Positions 26,843 through 36,168 are shown, numbered from the stretch's first letter. The stretch is DNA of 64,000 bases from Thaumasiovibrio subtropicus (GCF_019703835.1 NZ_AP023054.1:2975580-3039579); one strand, 5' to 3'. A program made the numbers and translations. The notes: generated from the sequence alone by a model not told the origin.

Positions 26843-26863
26843 TTGAGACACATTACCTATCCA

Positions 26864-26885
26864 ATTGTAAGTAGATCGTTACAAT
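26864..26885. promoter_or_regulatory. Inverted repeat in the EIICB promoter region
   Basis: ATTGTAA, eight bases, TTACAAT: a perfect 7-bp dyad about 110 bp before the PTS gene start. It has operator-like symmetry. The binding protein is unknown. Confidence 0.4.
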
Positions 26886-26993
26886 CCTCCCCGTATTTGT
26901 AACCTTCATCCTTGTCTTTAACCGTACCATGAAAAGGATTTCATCAGTCTGATGAATAAACCCTACATATCACTTTAAATACATGGACTGGTT

Positions 26994-28505
26994 ATGAACG
27001 ATAAAGTTAAACAGAGTTTGTCGAAACTCTCTTCAATCGGTAAAGCACTCATGCTGCCGATTTCGATCTTACCTGCTGCGGGTCTACTACTGGCTTTCGG
27101 CGCAAAACTTGATATTCCCCTCATGATGCGTGCTGGTGGCGTCATCTTTGATAACCTCGCTCTCCTTTTTGCTGTCGGTGCTGCTGTGGGGTTAACCAAA
27201 GATTCTGGCATCGCGGCGCTCGCGGCGATTGTGGCAATGGCGGTAATGAATGCCACGATGGGGGTTGCGTTGAACATCACCCCCGAGATGGCGATGAGCG
27301 GTGGCCGCTACGCCATGGTAATTGGTATTCCAACCTTACAAACCGGTGTGTTTGGTGGCTTGATTGCGGGTATTCTTGCCGCAAACATGTATGAACGCTT
27401 TCACAGCATTAAGCTCCCCGACTTTCTCGGCTTTTTCTCGGGTAAGCGCTTTGTCCCGATTGTCACAGCCTTTACTGCGTTTATCATCGGCCTAATCCTG
27501 CCATATATCTGGTCATACATTCAGTCAGGCATTGACGCACTATCAGTCATGGCTAACGACGGTAACATGTATGTCTCCACCTTTATCTACGGCTTTATGG
27601 AGCGTGCTCTGATCCCTGTTGGACTGCACCATATCTTCTACAGCCCTTACTGGTTCTCCTTCGGTGAATACACGACCGCTGCTGGCACCGTTGTGAACGG
27701 CGACCACACTATTTGGTTCAAAATGCTCGAAGATGGCGTCACCTCTTTCAGCAACCATGAGTACCAGAATGCGGGTAAATTCCTCTCAGGCAACTTCGCT
27801 ATCTATATGTTTGCATTCCCTGCGGCGTGTCTAGCGATGTACCACGAAGCACACGACAAGAACCGTAAAATTGCTGCAGGTATTCTTGGTTCAGCCGCGC
27901 TAACCTCTTTTGTAACGGGTATCACTGAGCCAGTCGAATTTGCGTTCATCTTCGTCGCGCCAATGTTGTATATCTTCTCAGCAGTGATGGCCGGTGTTTC
28001 TTATGCCGTGTCTTACGCACTTGAGTTACATATTGGTAAGACCTTCTCTGCGGGCATCATCGACTTTGTCTCCTTCGGTGTGCTACCAGGTCTCGATGGG
28101 TTTGAAACCAACTGGGTGAATCTGTTCATCTGGGGGCCAATCATGGCAGCCATCTACTACTTCGTCTTCCGCTTCGCGATTCGTAAGTTTGACTTACGTA
28201 CCGTGGGACGAGATAAGGAGCAAATCACAGAGATTACCCTCAGCAACGAAGAGTTGGCGGAACAAATCTTGGTACATCTAGGTGGCCGTGGCAACCTGAC
28301 ATCCATTGGTGCCTGTATCACACGTCTGCGTCTCGAAGTTAAAGATGTCACCAAAGTGAATGAAGAAGCCATTAAAGCACTAGGTGCCATGGGTGTGATT
28401 AAAGTCGGCTCAACCGGTGTGCAAGTTATCCTTGGTGCCAAAGCCCAATTTGTCGCTGAGATCCTCAATAACCCAGGCGCTCACTCAGAACCTAGTTTCG
28501 CCTAG
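26994..28505 (+). CDS. ptsG: PTS EIICB permease, glucose/N-acetylglucosamine superfamily
   Basis: A 503-residue inner-membrane sugar phosphotransferase permease. The EIIC domain (residues 1 to about 400) has multiple helices and family landmarks: LMLPISILPAAGLLLAFGAK, IKLPDFLGFFSGKRFVPI, GITEPVEFAFIFVAP. The EIIB domain follows, with the phosphorylated Cys in SIGACITRLRLEV. It takes phosphate from an EIIA-Glc made elsewhere, since no EIIA domain is fused. Glucose is the likeliest sugar from overall likeness to PtsG; GlcNAc or another sugar is possible, so the symbol is tentative. It is monocistronic. Confidence 0.8.
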   Translation: MNDKVKQSLSKLSSIGKALMLPISILPAAGLLLAFGAKLDIPLMMRAGGVIFDNLALLFAVGAAVGLTKDSGIAALAAIVAMAVMNATMGVALNITPEMAMSGGRYAMVIGIPTLQTGVFGGLIAGILAANMYERFHSIKLPDFLGFFSGKRFVPIVTAFTAFIIGLILPYIWSYIQSGIDALSVMANDGNMYVSTFIYGFMERALIPVGLHHIFYSPYWFSFGEYTTAAGTVVNGDHTIWFKMLEDGVTSFSNHEYQNAGKFLSGNFAIYMFAFPAACLAMYHEAHDKNRKIAAGILGSAALTSFVTGITEPVEFAFIFVAPMLYIFSAVMAGVSYAVSYALELHIGKTFSAGIIDFVSFGVLPGLDGFETNWVNLFIWGPIMAAIYYFVFRFAIRKFDLRTVGRDKEQITEITLSNEELAEQILVHLGGRGNLTSIGACITRLRLEVKDVTKVNEEAIKALGAMGVIKVGSTGVQVILGAKAQFVAEILNNPGAHSEPSFA

Positions 28506-28515
28506 GTGACTAAAT

Positions 28516-28550
28516 AACGATGTATCTTCCCCCTTTAAAGGTACATCGTT
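28516..28550 (+). terminator. Hairpin downstream of the EIICB gene
   Basis: AACGATGTA and TACATCGTT pair across a 17-base loop, 11 bp after the stop. Confidence 0.5.
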
Positions 28551-28732
28551 CCCGCCCTTCGTACTGACTCCGAACACTCCTGAGGTACGGAGGGCAACTC
28601 AAACTACTAAGGTGATTTATTCGCCTGAAAGTAGTGGCAAAAAAGAGTGGCACCCAATAGCCACATTACGTGTCATAGCTATCGCAATAGACAACTGTCG
28701 ATAAGACAACGGCAAATGACACGCGACAACAG

Positions 28733-28763
28733 AAACCGCCCGCAATCACTTGCGGGCGGTTTT
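28733..28763. terminator. Strong bidirectional terminator
   Basis: AAACCGCCCGCAA, loop TCACT, TTGCGGGCGGTTTT. It lies about 20 bp past the stop of the minus-strand siderophore receptor gene. Confidence 0.8.
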
Positions 28764-28783
28764 CTCATTGCAGCACTCTAGGA

Positions 28784-30934
28784 TCAGTAACTTAGGGTTA
28801 AGCTCAGCTCAATGGATTGCTCAGCGCCATACCAACAGTTCGCTTTGTCGTAGCAAGAGTAATACTCTTTATCAAACAAGTTAGAGGCGGCCACTTGTAC
28901 CTTCGAGCCTGTCAGATCGTTGTCCATTCCTCCCAGATCATAACTGACTGAAAGATCGGCTAACGTATAGCTCGGCACCGTGTCGCTGTTGGCGGCATCC
29001 ATTTGTGTCTCGCCAATATGGCGAATCCCTAAGCCAAATTCCGTCCCCGCAAATACACCTTGATAAGGTGCATAGTTTAACCACGCTGTGGCGGTTTGCT
29101 CCGGTACCCAAATAGGCGTTTTACTCTGTAAGCCTGTTGTATCTTTAGTAATTTCCATATCGATGTAGGTGTAATTCACCGCGAGCGATAGCGCATCAGT
29201 CAAATACGCTTGGCCTTCAAACTCCACCCCCTTCGATTCCGTTTCACCGGTTTGCATTTTCGGGCCGTAAATGTTCTCCGGATCAGCCACCAAAGTGTTC
29301 TCTTTGGTAATCTGGAAAAGCGCAATGGTCGCCTGACGATCACTGTCTTCGTACTTCACCCCCGCTTCCCACTGGTGACCTGTTGCAGGCTCGAAGTCTT
29401 TTCCGTTTTTGTCGATACCCAGTACAGGCTCAAAGCTTTCTGCGTAGCTTATGTAAGGCGAAAAGCCGTTTGCCAGTTGATATAACCCACCAACACGGAA
29501 TGAAAAATGCTTTTGATCAGCATGCTCGGAAGACTGACTCGGAAAGCCTTGATAAAGGGCTTTGGTCTCTTGATCAGACTTAACAAGATCGTATCGACCA
29601 CCACCGATCAAAACCAGATCACCCAATCGCACTTGATCTTGCACATAGAAACCAGTTTGACGACTACGAATGGTCAGATCTTGTGAGTAGTTGAACGTCA
29701 AATTACCGCGATCAATCACCCCATGATCTGGATTAAAAATGTCGATCGTATGCGCATAATTATCTGAGGTATCTTTGTAGAGGATATCCGACTTTAGCCG
29801 CTGATAGTCAATCCCAAACAACAGGTTGTGCTCAAATCGTCCAGTGGTAAGTTGCCCACTCAATTGGTTATCGATGGCAAAGCCCTTTGATTTTTCATCC
29901 GTCAAATAGGCGTTCAAACCAATCGTGCGCTGATCATCATTTAAACCCGCCGGGTTGTTATACGTGTTCTCCTGATACGCTTTGGCATCCATATAGCGGG
30001 CATTTTGTAGGAAAACCCAACCACTTTGGAAACGATGTTGCAGCTTGTATCCCAGCATGGTCACGCGACGATCATACTCATTCCAATGGCTTGAACCGGG
30101 GAAAGTCGAAGGCGAAGTGGTGCCATGCGGGTTCGGTGTTACCATGCCGCTAGCGGGTAAGGAGGTATACATTCCCATGTGCGGATCATCTTGGAAGTAG
30201 ACATTCACATTGAGCAACGTCTGCTCACTCATGTACCAATTCACTGATGGCGCCAGCACTAAACGCTCTTCCTTGGTGGTATCAGCTTGGCCATCCCGCT
30301 TTCTAACCAGCCCAACAAAACGATAAGCGAAATCACTGTCACCAATTTGCGCCGTGCTATCCCACTGCAGTTCAGCCAAACGACGTGTCCCTGAAGCCAA
30401 CGTCAAGCTATGCTGCGGAGTGCGTTGAGGGGCTTTAGCGATAATGTTCACCATGCCACCCGGCGGTATATTGCCATACAGCACAGAGGTGGGGCCTTTA
30501 AACACTTCAATCTGTTCGATGGCAACTGGGTCTATTTGCGGTTGGAGATTCCAACTGTTGTATTGCAGTGGCAAACCATCATAAAAGTTGTAATCGCTGT
30601 CGAAGCCACGAATGGTATAAAAATCCATACGCGATACAGCGCCACCACGTAGTTCGGTATTCACACCTGGAACAAAACGCAACGCCTCACTCACACTACT
30701 CACCCCACGCTGTTGCATCGCATCACTGGTGATTACCGAGATGCCTTGCGGGGTTTCTTGTGGGGCTAACGCTGACTTCGTTGCGGTATGACGATAAGTT
30801 TCGCCGAGCACCGTCACCACTTCACCCTCGGCGTTATGATTGTCAGCACTAGCGGCAAGGTGTCCCGGTAACAAGCAGAGCGATGCTACCGCGACGGCCA
30901 ATGTTGAAGGCTTAAAAAAAACAGAATGCTGCAT
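28784..30934 (-). CDS. TonB-dependent siderophore receptor
   Basis: A 716-residue outer-membrane protein with a signal peptide (LAVAVASLCLLPGHLAASA), a TonB-box-like EVVTVLGE, a plug domain (GISVITSDAMQQRG; RFVPGVNTELRGG; SVLYGNIPPGGMVNIIAKAP) and a 22-strand barrel ending in an aromatic C-terminus (SLTLSY). The plug resembles FhuA/FoxA-type hydroxamate receptors, but the ligand is undecided. A Fur-like palindrome lies in the gap before the ATG, and the AraC gene lies just upstream on the same strand. Confidence 0.9.
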   Translation of the reverse strand: MQHSVFFKPSTLAVAVASLCLLPGHLAASADNHNAEGEVVTVLGETYRHTATKSALAPQETPQGISVITSDAMQQRGVSSVSEALRFVPGVNTELRGGAVSRMDFYTIRGFDSDYNFYDGLPLQYNSWNLQPQIDPVAIEQIEVFKGPTSVLYGNIPPGGMVNIIAKAPQRTPQHSLTLASGTRRLAELQWDSTAQIGDSDFAYRFVGLVRKRDGQADTTKEERLVLAPSVNWYMSEQTLLNVNVYFQDDPHMGMYTSLPASGMVTPNPHGTTSPSTFPGSSHWNEYDRRVTMLGYKLQHRFQSGWVFLQNARYMDAKAYQENTYNNPAGLNDDQRTIGLNAYLTDEKSKGFAIDNQLSGQLTTGRFEHNLLFGIDYQRLKSDILYKDTSDNYAHTIDIFNPDHGVIDRGNLTFNYSQDLTIRSRQTGFYVQDQVRLGDLVLIGGGRYDLVKSDQETKALYQGFPSQSSEHADQKHFSFRVGGLYQLANGFSPYISYAESFEPVLGIDKNGKDFEPATGHQWEAGVKYEDSDRQATIALFQITKENTLVADPENIYGPKMQTGETESKGVEFEGQAYLTDALSLAVNYTYIDMEITKDTTGLQSKTPIWVPEQTATAWLNYAPYQGVFAGTEFGLGIRHIGETQMDAANSDTVPSYTLADLSVSYDLGGMDNDLTGSKVQVAASNLFDKEYYSCYDKANCWYGAEQSIELSLTLSY

Positions 30935-30969
30935 CGTTTCCCTCGAATGCGACTGATGTTATTGTTAAA

Positions 30970-30992
30970 GATATTAATTGAGAATCAATATC
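30970..30992 (-). promoter_or_regulatory. Fur-box-like palindrome
   Basis: GATATTAATT, three bases, AATCAATATC: nine of ten arm positions are symmetric, and it resembles the Fur consensus GATAATGATAATCATTATC. It lies about 36 bp before the receptor start, so iron-replete Fur should repress the gene. Confidence 0.7.
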
Positions 30993-31051
30993 ATTTGCAT
31001 TCTAGGGAGTTGTGAACGGTAAAAGTTAACAAATTGGGGCAAATCGAAACA

Positions 31052-31996
31052 TTAGCGTGTCACGGGGATCCAATAGGCCATCTTTGCGGCTTGGGAATGC
31101 ATATCATAGTCCCAAGGGTAAACTTCAAGTTCGTACCCATCTAAACCTCGATACCCCGACTCCGGAAGCCACTCTGCGATGAACCAAGCCACTGTCTGAG
31201 CCAAAGCGATGGCTGGCCCTTTATGCTCCACAACCGCATAGGTCTGTGCCGGAATGTCAACCTGTTGCAGGCGATGTTTTTCCAGCGTGGCCAACAACGC
31301 CTCACTCTGTGGTTCCAGCGCAGCCCAATAACGAATTTGGTCTCCTTCGGCAGTCATGGCTGTCGTATCGACAATCCCGTAAACGGAGGCTTGCCCCGTG
31401 AACTGCGCCATCAGTGACGGTTGATTATCAAATCGATTGTAAAGCTGTTGCCATATCTTGGGGACTTGTTGTTGAAAGTTGGGTGTTGGCGACAGAAGGC
31501 CAGTGATATCACCACTCACACCATAAAGCCGCGATACGGGGCGCGTCTCAATCCTGACTTCCACCAAGCGAGAAATTTCGACAGGCGAGAGTGCTGGATG
31601 TTGAAGGTGTGCCGCAACACGAGGCGCTTCGAGCGGCTTTCTTAGCCCCATGCGTTGACCGCGCTGTTTGTAAGCGCGCGGGCCAAGGCCAAACATTTGC
31701 TTGAATGCACGACTAAAACTAATTTCTGAACTAAATCCAAGCGAAAAAGCGATATCAATCATTCGAGATTCACCGTTTAGCAATTGCTCTGCGGCATGAC
31801 TCAGTTTAATTTCGCGCACATAGTTAGCCACAGTCGATCCGGTTTGCTCTTGAAACACGCGTTGTAATTGCCAACGTGACCAACAACTCTGCTCGGCAAG
31901 TTCCGCGACCGACAAGGGTTCTTCAATATTCTGATGGATGTAGGTCAAGATCCGCTTTATCCGCTCAAAACCTTGCTGTTTATCTTGTCGGGACAT
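31052..31996 (-). CDS. AraC-family regulator with GyrI-like effector domain
   Basis: A 314-residue protein. The N-terminal double HTH (LSVAELAEQSCWSRWQLQRV; MIDIAFSLGFSSEISFSRAF) is the AraC DNA-binding domain, placed first as in Rob/SoxS-type proteins. The C-terminal half (residues 140-314) is a GyrI-like small-molecule-binding domain (QTYAVVEHKGPAIAL; YELEVYPWDYD). It lies 117 bp upstream of the siderophore receptor gene on the same strand, so it may activate it in response to the ligand. That link is inferred. Confidence 0.85.
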   Translation of the reverse strand: MSRQDKQQGFERIKRILTYIHQNIEEPLSVAELAEQSCWSRWQLQRVFQEQTGSTVANYVREIKLSHAAEQLLNGESRMIDIAFSLGFSSEISFSRAFKQMFGLGPRAYKQRGQRMGLRKPLEAPRVAAHLQHPALSPVEISRLVEVRIETRPVSRLYGVSGDITGLLSPTPNFQQQVPKIWQQLYNRFDNQPSLMAQFTGQASVYGIVDTTAMTAEGDQIRYWAALEPQSEALLATLEKHRLQQVDIPAQTYAVVEHKGPAIALAQTVAWFIAEWLPESGYRGLDGYELEVYPWDYDMHSQAAKMAYWIPVTR

Positions 31997-32129
31997 CTTC
32001 CTTTATCCTTTGTAACGCTCAAAAACTGCGCTCATTTTGCCATACCGATAAAAGAGTCACCAATATTGACTTCTATATACTCAGCCATCTCTATACTTAG
32101 CAAGTAAGCCATAACCTAAGGTTGTCCTC

Positions 32130-32753
32130 ATGCTAAATATGGATTTTTCTGTTCCTATTGCCCTCTGCCTCGATGATCTTGACTGGCAGCATAGCCCCGC
32201 AAATGGGGTGATGCGTAAACCTTTAGAACGCTCGGCACCTGAGTCTGGTTACACCACTAGCATCGTCGAATATCAAAAAGGGACCTCCTTTGCTCCGCAC
32301 CCACATCCTATTGGTGAAGAGATTTTCATCCTAGAGGGTATCTTTTCAGATGAGTATGGCGACTACCCGGCTGGGACCTATTTACGTAATGCGCCCGGCA
32401 GTAATCACTCACCTTTTAGCTACGAAGGCTGCATTCTTTTCGTCAAACTGAACCAGTTCCATCCCGACGATACCGAGGAGGTGCGCATCGATACTGCGAT
32501 GCTCGATGACAGCACCAAACCACACCGCCTTCACCAACACCGCGCTTGTATAACTCGCCTATTGAAAACCGCTGAGAGTGCCGATGTACCGATTAGTTCT
32601 CCTAATGCAAAAGTGGAGTTTCTCGTTATTGAAGGTAGCCTGAAAATCGCTGAAAAAGTCTATCAAGGCAGCCATTGGATTCGCTTGCCCCACTTCGATG
32701 GGGTCATTACAACAGCGAATGCACCTACTCGCATTTTGATAAAACAGGGTTAA
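32130..32753 (+). CDS. ChrR-like cupin protein
   Basis: A 207-residue protein with a ChrR-type cupin: FAPHPHPIGEEIFILEGIFS then DEYGDYPAGTYLRNAPGS. The His-x-His...Glu...His set forms a metal site. ChrR cupins sense singlet oxygen or peroxides when fused to a zinc anti-sigma domain. That N-terminal domain is absent and a second, degenerate cupin-like repeat fills the C-terminus. No sigma-factor gene adjoins. An enzyme or sensor role is open. The start may be ATG 32130 or 32136. Confidence 0.75.
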   Translation: MLNMDFSVPIALCLDDLDWQHSPANGVMRKPLERSAPESGYTTSIVEYQKGTSFAPHPHPIGEEIFILEGIFSDEYGDYPAGTYLRNAPGSNHSPFSYEGCILFVKLNQFHPDDTEEVRIDTAMLDDSTKPHRLHQHRACITRLLKTAESADVPISSPNAKVEFLVIEGSLKIAEKVYQGSHWIRLPHFDGVITTANAPTRILIKQG

Positions 32754-32926
32754 GTGCAACATCCCACCAACAACCAAAAAACAATTAAACCACAAACAAA
32801 GAATACTGAAGAAATTATCACTTTACATTTGAATTTAAATAGTGATTCATTCCATTTTTTGACCACAAATCGAGACCATCCCTCTCCAATTTCGTCTAGG
32901 ATATTCTCGTCCTTTAGGAGGTGAAT

Positions 32927-34033
32927 ATGTCAAATATCAATCAAGAACGTCTGGTAAATCATTTTATCGATATCGTTAAAATCGATAGCGAATCAGGCAA
33001 CGAAAAAGCGATCGCCGAAGCATTGGCAGAACAACTAGGTCAAATTGGCTTTAGTGTCGAGAAACTGCCAGTGCCAGAAACCTTGTCTAATGGCTTCAAT
33101 ATCTACGCAAAACTGCCGGGAGAACTCGACGGTAGCGTCGCATTGAGCTGTCATATGGATACCGTGACTCCTGGTATCGGCATCGAACCAGTGATTGACG
33201 GTGACATTATCAGCACGGCTGGTGAAACGGTATTGGGTGGTGATGACAAATCAGGCATTGCGGCTATCATGGAAGCGGTACGTGCGATTAAAGCCGATGG
33301 TAAACCACACCAAACCATTGAACTCGCCTTCACAGTCTATGAAGAGGGTGGCCTGCACGGCTCTCAACACTATGACATGGGTAAGCTCGAGTCAGAAGAT
33401 TGTATCGTGTTCGATTCCGGTGGCGAGATCGGTACCATCATCACCGTCGCGCCGGGTCAGCAGAACATGAAAGTGACCATTAAAGGTCGTCCAGCACACG
33501 CTGGTTTAGCGCCAGAAGAAGGCATTAATGCCCTAACTGTGGCGTCTGATGCGATCATGAACATGAAACTGTCTCGTATTGATGAAGAGACAACGGCAAA
33601 CATCGGTGTGGTGAAAGGGGGCCTTGCAACCAATATCGTGATGCCTGAGCTATATATCGAAGCGGAAGCTCGCTCACTCAACGATGACAAACTCGCCGCG
33701 CAAGTCGCACACATGGTTAGCGAATTTGAAGCTGCTGCTGAACGTCATGGCGCTGAGATTGAGATTGTATCAAGCCGCGCCTACAACGCGTTCCGCATCG
33801 AAGACAATGATCCTCTGGTCCAGAAAGTCATGGCCGCTTTTGACCGCAATGGCATCTCACCATTCACCGCACCAACTGGCGGTGGTAGTGATGCCAACAT
33901 CTTCAATGGTCATGGATTGAAAACGATTAACTTGTCTACTGGCATGGCAAAAGTACACACCACTGAAGAGTTCATTAAGATCTCGGACATGGTGAAGATC
34001 ACTGATTTTCTATACACCTACTTAACGCACTAA
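32927..34033 (+). CDS. PepT-like M20 metallopeptidase
   Basis: About 368 residues. ATG 32927 has an ideal AGGAGG five bases upstream. The M20 zinc ligands are visible: His in VALSCHMDTVTPG, Asp in VLGGDDKSGIAA, Glu-Glu in FTVYEEGGLHGS, Asp in IVFDSGGEIG, and the final His in MAKVHTTEEF. A dimerisation lid domain is inserted (GRPAHAGLAPEEGINAL). The protein resembles PepT tripeptidases and Bacillus YqjE types. It probably trims short peptides in the cytosol. Confidence 0.85.
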   Translation: MSNINQERLVNHFIDIVKIDSESGNEKAIAEALAEQLGQIGFSVEKLPVPETLSNGFNIYAKLPGELDGSVALSCHMDTVTPGIGIEPVIDGDIISTAGETVLGGDDKSGIAAIMEAVRAIKADGKPHQTIELAFTVYEEGGLHGSQHYDMGKLESEDCIVFDSGGEIGTIITVAPGQQNMKVTIKGRPAHAGLAPEEGINALTVASDAIMNMKLSRIDEETTANIGVVKGGLATNIVMPELYIEAEARSLNDDKLAAQVAHMVSEFEAAAERHGAEIEIVSSRAYNAFRIEDNDPLVQKVMAAFDRNGISPFTAPTGGGSDANIFNGHGLKTINLSTGMAKVHTTEEFIKISDMVKITDFLYTYLTH

Positions 34034-34062
34034 GCCGTAGTATAGATACATTCACTGGCCAC

Positions 34063-34093
34063 AAAGCGCAGACGCACTTCACGTCTGCGCTTT
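34063..34093. terminator. Bidirectional terminator between M20 and BLUF genes
   Basis: AAAGCGCAGACG and CGTCTGCGCTTT with a 7-base loop, followed by TCTTTTCTTC. The right arm overlaps the stop codon of the BLUF gene. Confidence 0.8.
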
Positions 34094-34558
34094 CTTTTCT
34101 TCACTGTGTTGATCAACATAATAGTCGCTTTGCGGATCAAGAAGTTGCTCGTGCACATAGTGGAGTAAAGAGAAACAACTCTTTGCACTCATGGTATACG
34201 GGTTGAAATCTTCGTTGATCGAAAAGCGCAATAGGAGTGAGCGGTGTAGGTGACTTTCAGGTAGGAAGCTCATCATCCAATCACCAAAGCAGCGCTCTGA
34301 TATCTCTTCATACTGAAGCAACATCACATCTTCATGCCTTGGGTCATTGGCTATTTTGTTATACAGCCTGTTGACGCTCGTTCGCGAGCCTTCTAGACAT
34401 TGCAAAAAAAACTTTCGATTGAAGCAGAGCATACCGGTTATATTCTGGTGCTCATTATTGGTGTTCGATTTTCTTAAAATAGCTTCCAAGTCATGTGACA
34501 AAAATTCTGCGGTTTTTTTACTGGCGTAGACCAATCTGACCAATTGCATACTTTGCAC
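34079..34558 (-). CDS. BLUF-domain blue-light photoreceptor
   Basis: A 159-residue protein, mostly one BLUF domain: VRLVYASKKTAEF supplies the photoactive Tyr, ITGMLCFNRKFFLQCLEG supplies the Asn/Gln face that contacts FAD, and RCFGDWMMSF the conserved Trp/Met region. No output domain is fused; the last 50 residues are a helical cap. Such short BLUF proteins signal by binding a partner. The neighbouring regulator at 34935 is divergently transcribed and could be that partner, but nothing in the sequence proves it. Confidence 0.88.
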   Translation of the reverse strand: MQSMQLVRLVYASKKTAEFLSHDLEAILRKSNTNNEHQNITGMLCFNRKFFLQCLEGSRTSVNRLYNKIANDPRHEDVMLLQYEEISERCFGDWMMSFLPESHLHRSLLLRFSINEDFNPYTMSAKSCFSLLHYVHEQLLDPQSDYYVDQHSEEKKAQT

Positions 34559-34934
34559 CCATTAATCGCTTTGTATCATTACCCATCAATATAAAATGCA
34601 TACCATTTCATATTATAGACAATGAAAGTCATTCTTTATCACCACTCCATCCATACCTTTTAGAGCAATAATCCATCCTTCACAAGAATTTAAACAAAGT
34701 TTATGACGGCTCAATAAGCCATTAGCGCAACTCCATGCCATCCAAATGCCCTTTTTGCATGGCAAAAAATGTGAAATTTGTTCCCTTTTTTACCCATTCT
34801 GAGGATACCCAAGTATATGAACCCGATGCCTATCGCAGATCACACTTTCCACTCTGACGTCTTTTCGTCCACCGAGTAAAATATCAATGTTTGTTATTGT
34901 TTGATGACATTTTAATTTCAGCGGGAAAAAGTAT
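34559..34934. other. Divergent promoter region, BLUF gene and XRE regulator
   Basis: About 375 bp, very AT-rich. It includes a 20-codon frame at 34817-34879 (MNPMPIADHTFH...) with a poor ribosome site that I do not accept as a gene. No operator was recognised. Confidence 0.35.
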
Positions 34935-35573
34935 ATGGAATATTTAGACAGAATTAAGCGTCTGGCTAAAGTACAAGGAATTAGCCAAAAGCAACTTGGA
35001 GATGCGCTGGGTCTTCAACAAGGTACCATGAGCCGCAAGTTGTCTGGAAAGTATGGCATTGAAGTACGTGAGCTAGAAAAAATTGCAAGCGCATTGCAAA
35101 CCACTGTGGGCTACTTGTTAACTGGCCAAATAGACAGTGAAGCACAACGTACCACGACGTTAAATGAACTCAATGGCCAAACTCGCACCTACGTGCCAGT
35201 GATCAACCGCCGTGATTTCACCTCTTATACCAGTGGCGAAAAAGTGTCAGTGATCAGTAAGAAATCACTGCCTGAACACCTTGATGGTGAAGGTTGCCTA
35301 GGTATCGTTGTTGATAACGAAAATATCGCGCAGTGTGCACCGATGGGCAGCTTTGCTTTAACATCACTGAAGGCAAAGTATAAACCAAAACAGCCTGTAC
35401 TTGCCTCTGTACGCGGCAGTGAGCCTGATTTTTACCACATGACACAAATCGCCGATGGCGTTGTTTTCTCAACCTCTCAGCCTGATTTTCCAAATCTGTT
35501 TGTGAGTCATGATGAGTACCAAATCCACGGCTATATCGTGCAATCAGAATGGCACTTTGAGCAACTGAGCTAA
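34935..35573 (+). CDS. XRE-family regulator with S24-like C-terminal region
   Basis: A 212-residue protein. Residues 1-65 are an XRE helix-turn-helix (SQKQLGDALGLQQGTMSRKL). Residues 90-210 resemble the LexA/S24 fold in layout (PVINRRDFTSYTSGEKVSVI; PVLASVRGSEPDFYHM; YQIHGYIVQSEW), but the Ser and Lys of a self-cleaving S24 enzyme are not evident, so it should not autocleave. GC and position suggest a core regulator, not a prophage gene. Its targets are unknown. Confidence 0.75.
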   Translation: MEYLDRIKRLAKVQGISQKQLGDALGLQQGTMSRKLSGKYGIEVRELEKIASALQTTVGYLLTGQIDSEAQRTTTLNELNGQTRTYVPVINRRDFTSYTSGEKVSVISKKSLPEHLDGEGCLGIVVDNENIAQCAPMGSFALTSLKAKYKPKQPVLASVRGSEPDFYHMTQIADGVVFSTSQPDFPNLFVSHDEYQIHGYIVQSEWHFEQLS

Positions 35574-35633
35574 ATCAACGACGCAAACGTTTGAGCAATG
35601 AACGTGCATCAGCCTCAGTTGAACTGAACCGCT

Positions 35634-35664
35634 GAAAAAAAGCGACCCACTGGGTCGCTTTTTT
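35634..35664. terminator. Bidirectional terminator between the XRE gene and trpR
   Basis: AAAAAAAGCGACCC and GGGTCGCTTTTTT around a short loop. A- and T-runs on both sides serve both convergent genes. Confidence 0.88.
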
Positions 35665-35702
35665 GTTTGTATCTCTAGGTGCTTGTTCAGCGAGAAACGC
35701 CT

Positions 35703-36008
35703 TTACGAGTCACGGTATGTGGATAAAAGATCATCAAGCCACTGCTTGGTCTCTTCATCTTTCTGCTTCAACTCATTCGAACCTCGGGTGATTGTCGCGA
35801 CCCCAACACCTAAAAGTTGACTAATTTGACGCTGGCTTAGATCACCTTTTAGCAGTTCGTTCACTATATTCACGCGCCCTAACAAGGACTCCCGCTCATC
35901 TGGCGTAAGCAGAAGTTGTAATATCGTTTCTTCACGTCCCTGCTCAAATGAAGTTTTGAGTAAAGCGATGACTTGCTGCCAATCGGTAAAATCTGCTTTC
36001 TCCGCCAT
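35703..36008 (-). CDS. trpR: Trp operon repressor TrpR
   Basis: A 101-residue protein of normal TrpR length. The helix-turn-helix reads LSQRQISQLLGVGVATITRG followed by SNELK, and the N-terminal helices (VIALLKTSFEQGREETILQL, then LLTPDERESL) form the intertwined dimer that binds tryptophan. It represses trp biosynthesis and its own gene when tryptophan is plentiful. The slt-trpR order on the same strand is the usual gammaproteobacterial one; a separate terminator lies between them. Confidence 0.95.
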   Translation of the reverse strand: MAEKADFTDWQQVIALLKTSFEQGREETILQLLLTPDERESLLGRVNIVNELLKGDLSQRQISQLLGVGVATITRGSNELKQKDEETKQWLDDLLSTYRDS

Positions 36009-36093
36009 GGTCTATCCTTTCTTCATTGTTTGAACGCATTCTATACCCAAATTCAGCCAAAACCCAACCTCTCACCTTCCCTCAGGCAAGAAA

Positions 36094-36119
36094 AATGGCC
36101 TCACCAAAGGCAGGCCATT
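36094..36119 (-). terminator. Terminator after slt
   Basis: AATGGCCT and AGGCCATT pair, and on the minus strand the stem is followed by TTTTTCTTG. It lies about 50 bp past the slt stop. Confidence 0.75.
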
Positions 36120-36168
36120 GATACACGTTAGTGACCTCAAAACACGCCCAAAAATCAAGGTGTCTTGA

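Noticed and set aside
27543..27758. Antisense frame within the EIICB gene
   Set aside because: It is a shadow of a strongly conserved coding frame.
34817..34879. 20-codon ORF (MNPMPIADHTFH...) before the XRE gene
   Set aside because: The ribosome site is too far upstream and the product has no features; it is probably leader sequence.
35581..35593. Extra GCAAACGTTT LacI-type operator after the XRE gene
   Set aside because: A single core within a gene end, with no promoter to control. The same string core also appears in both attachment sites, so chance is likely.
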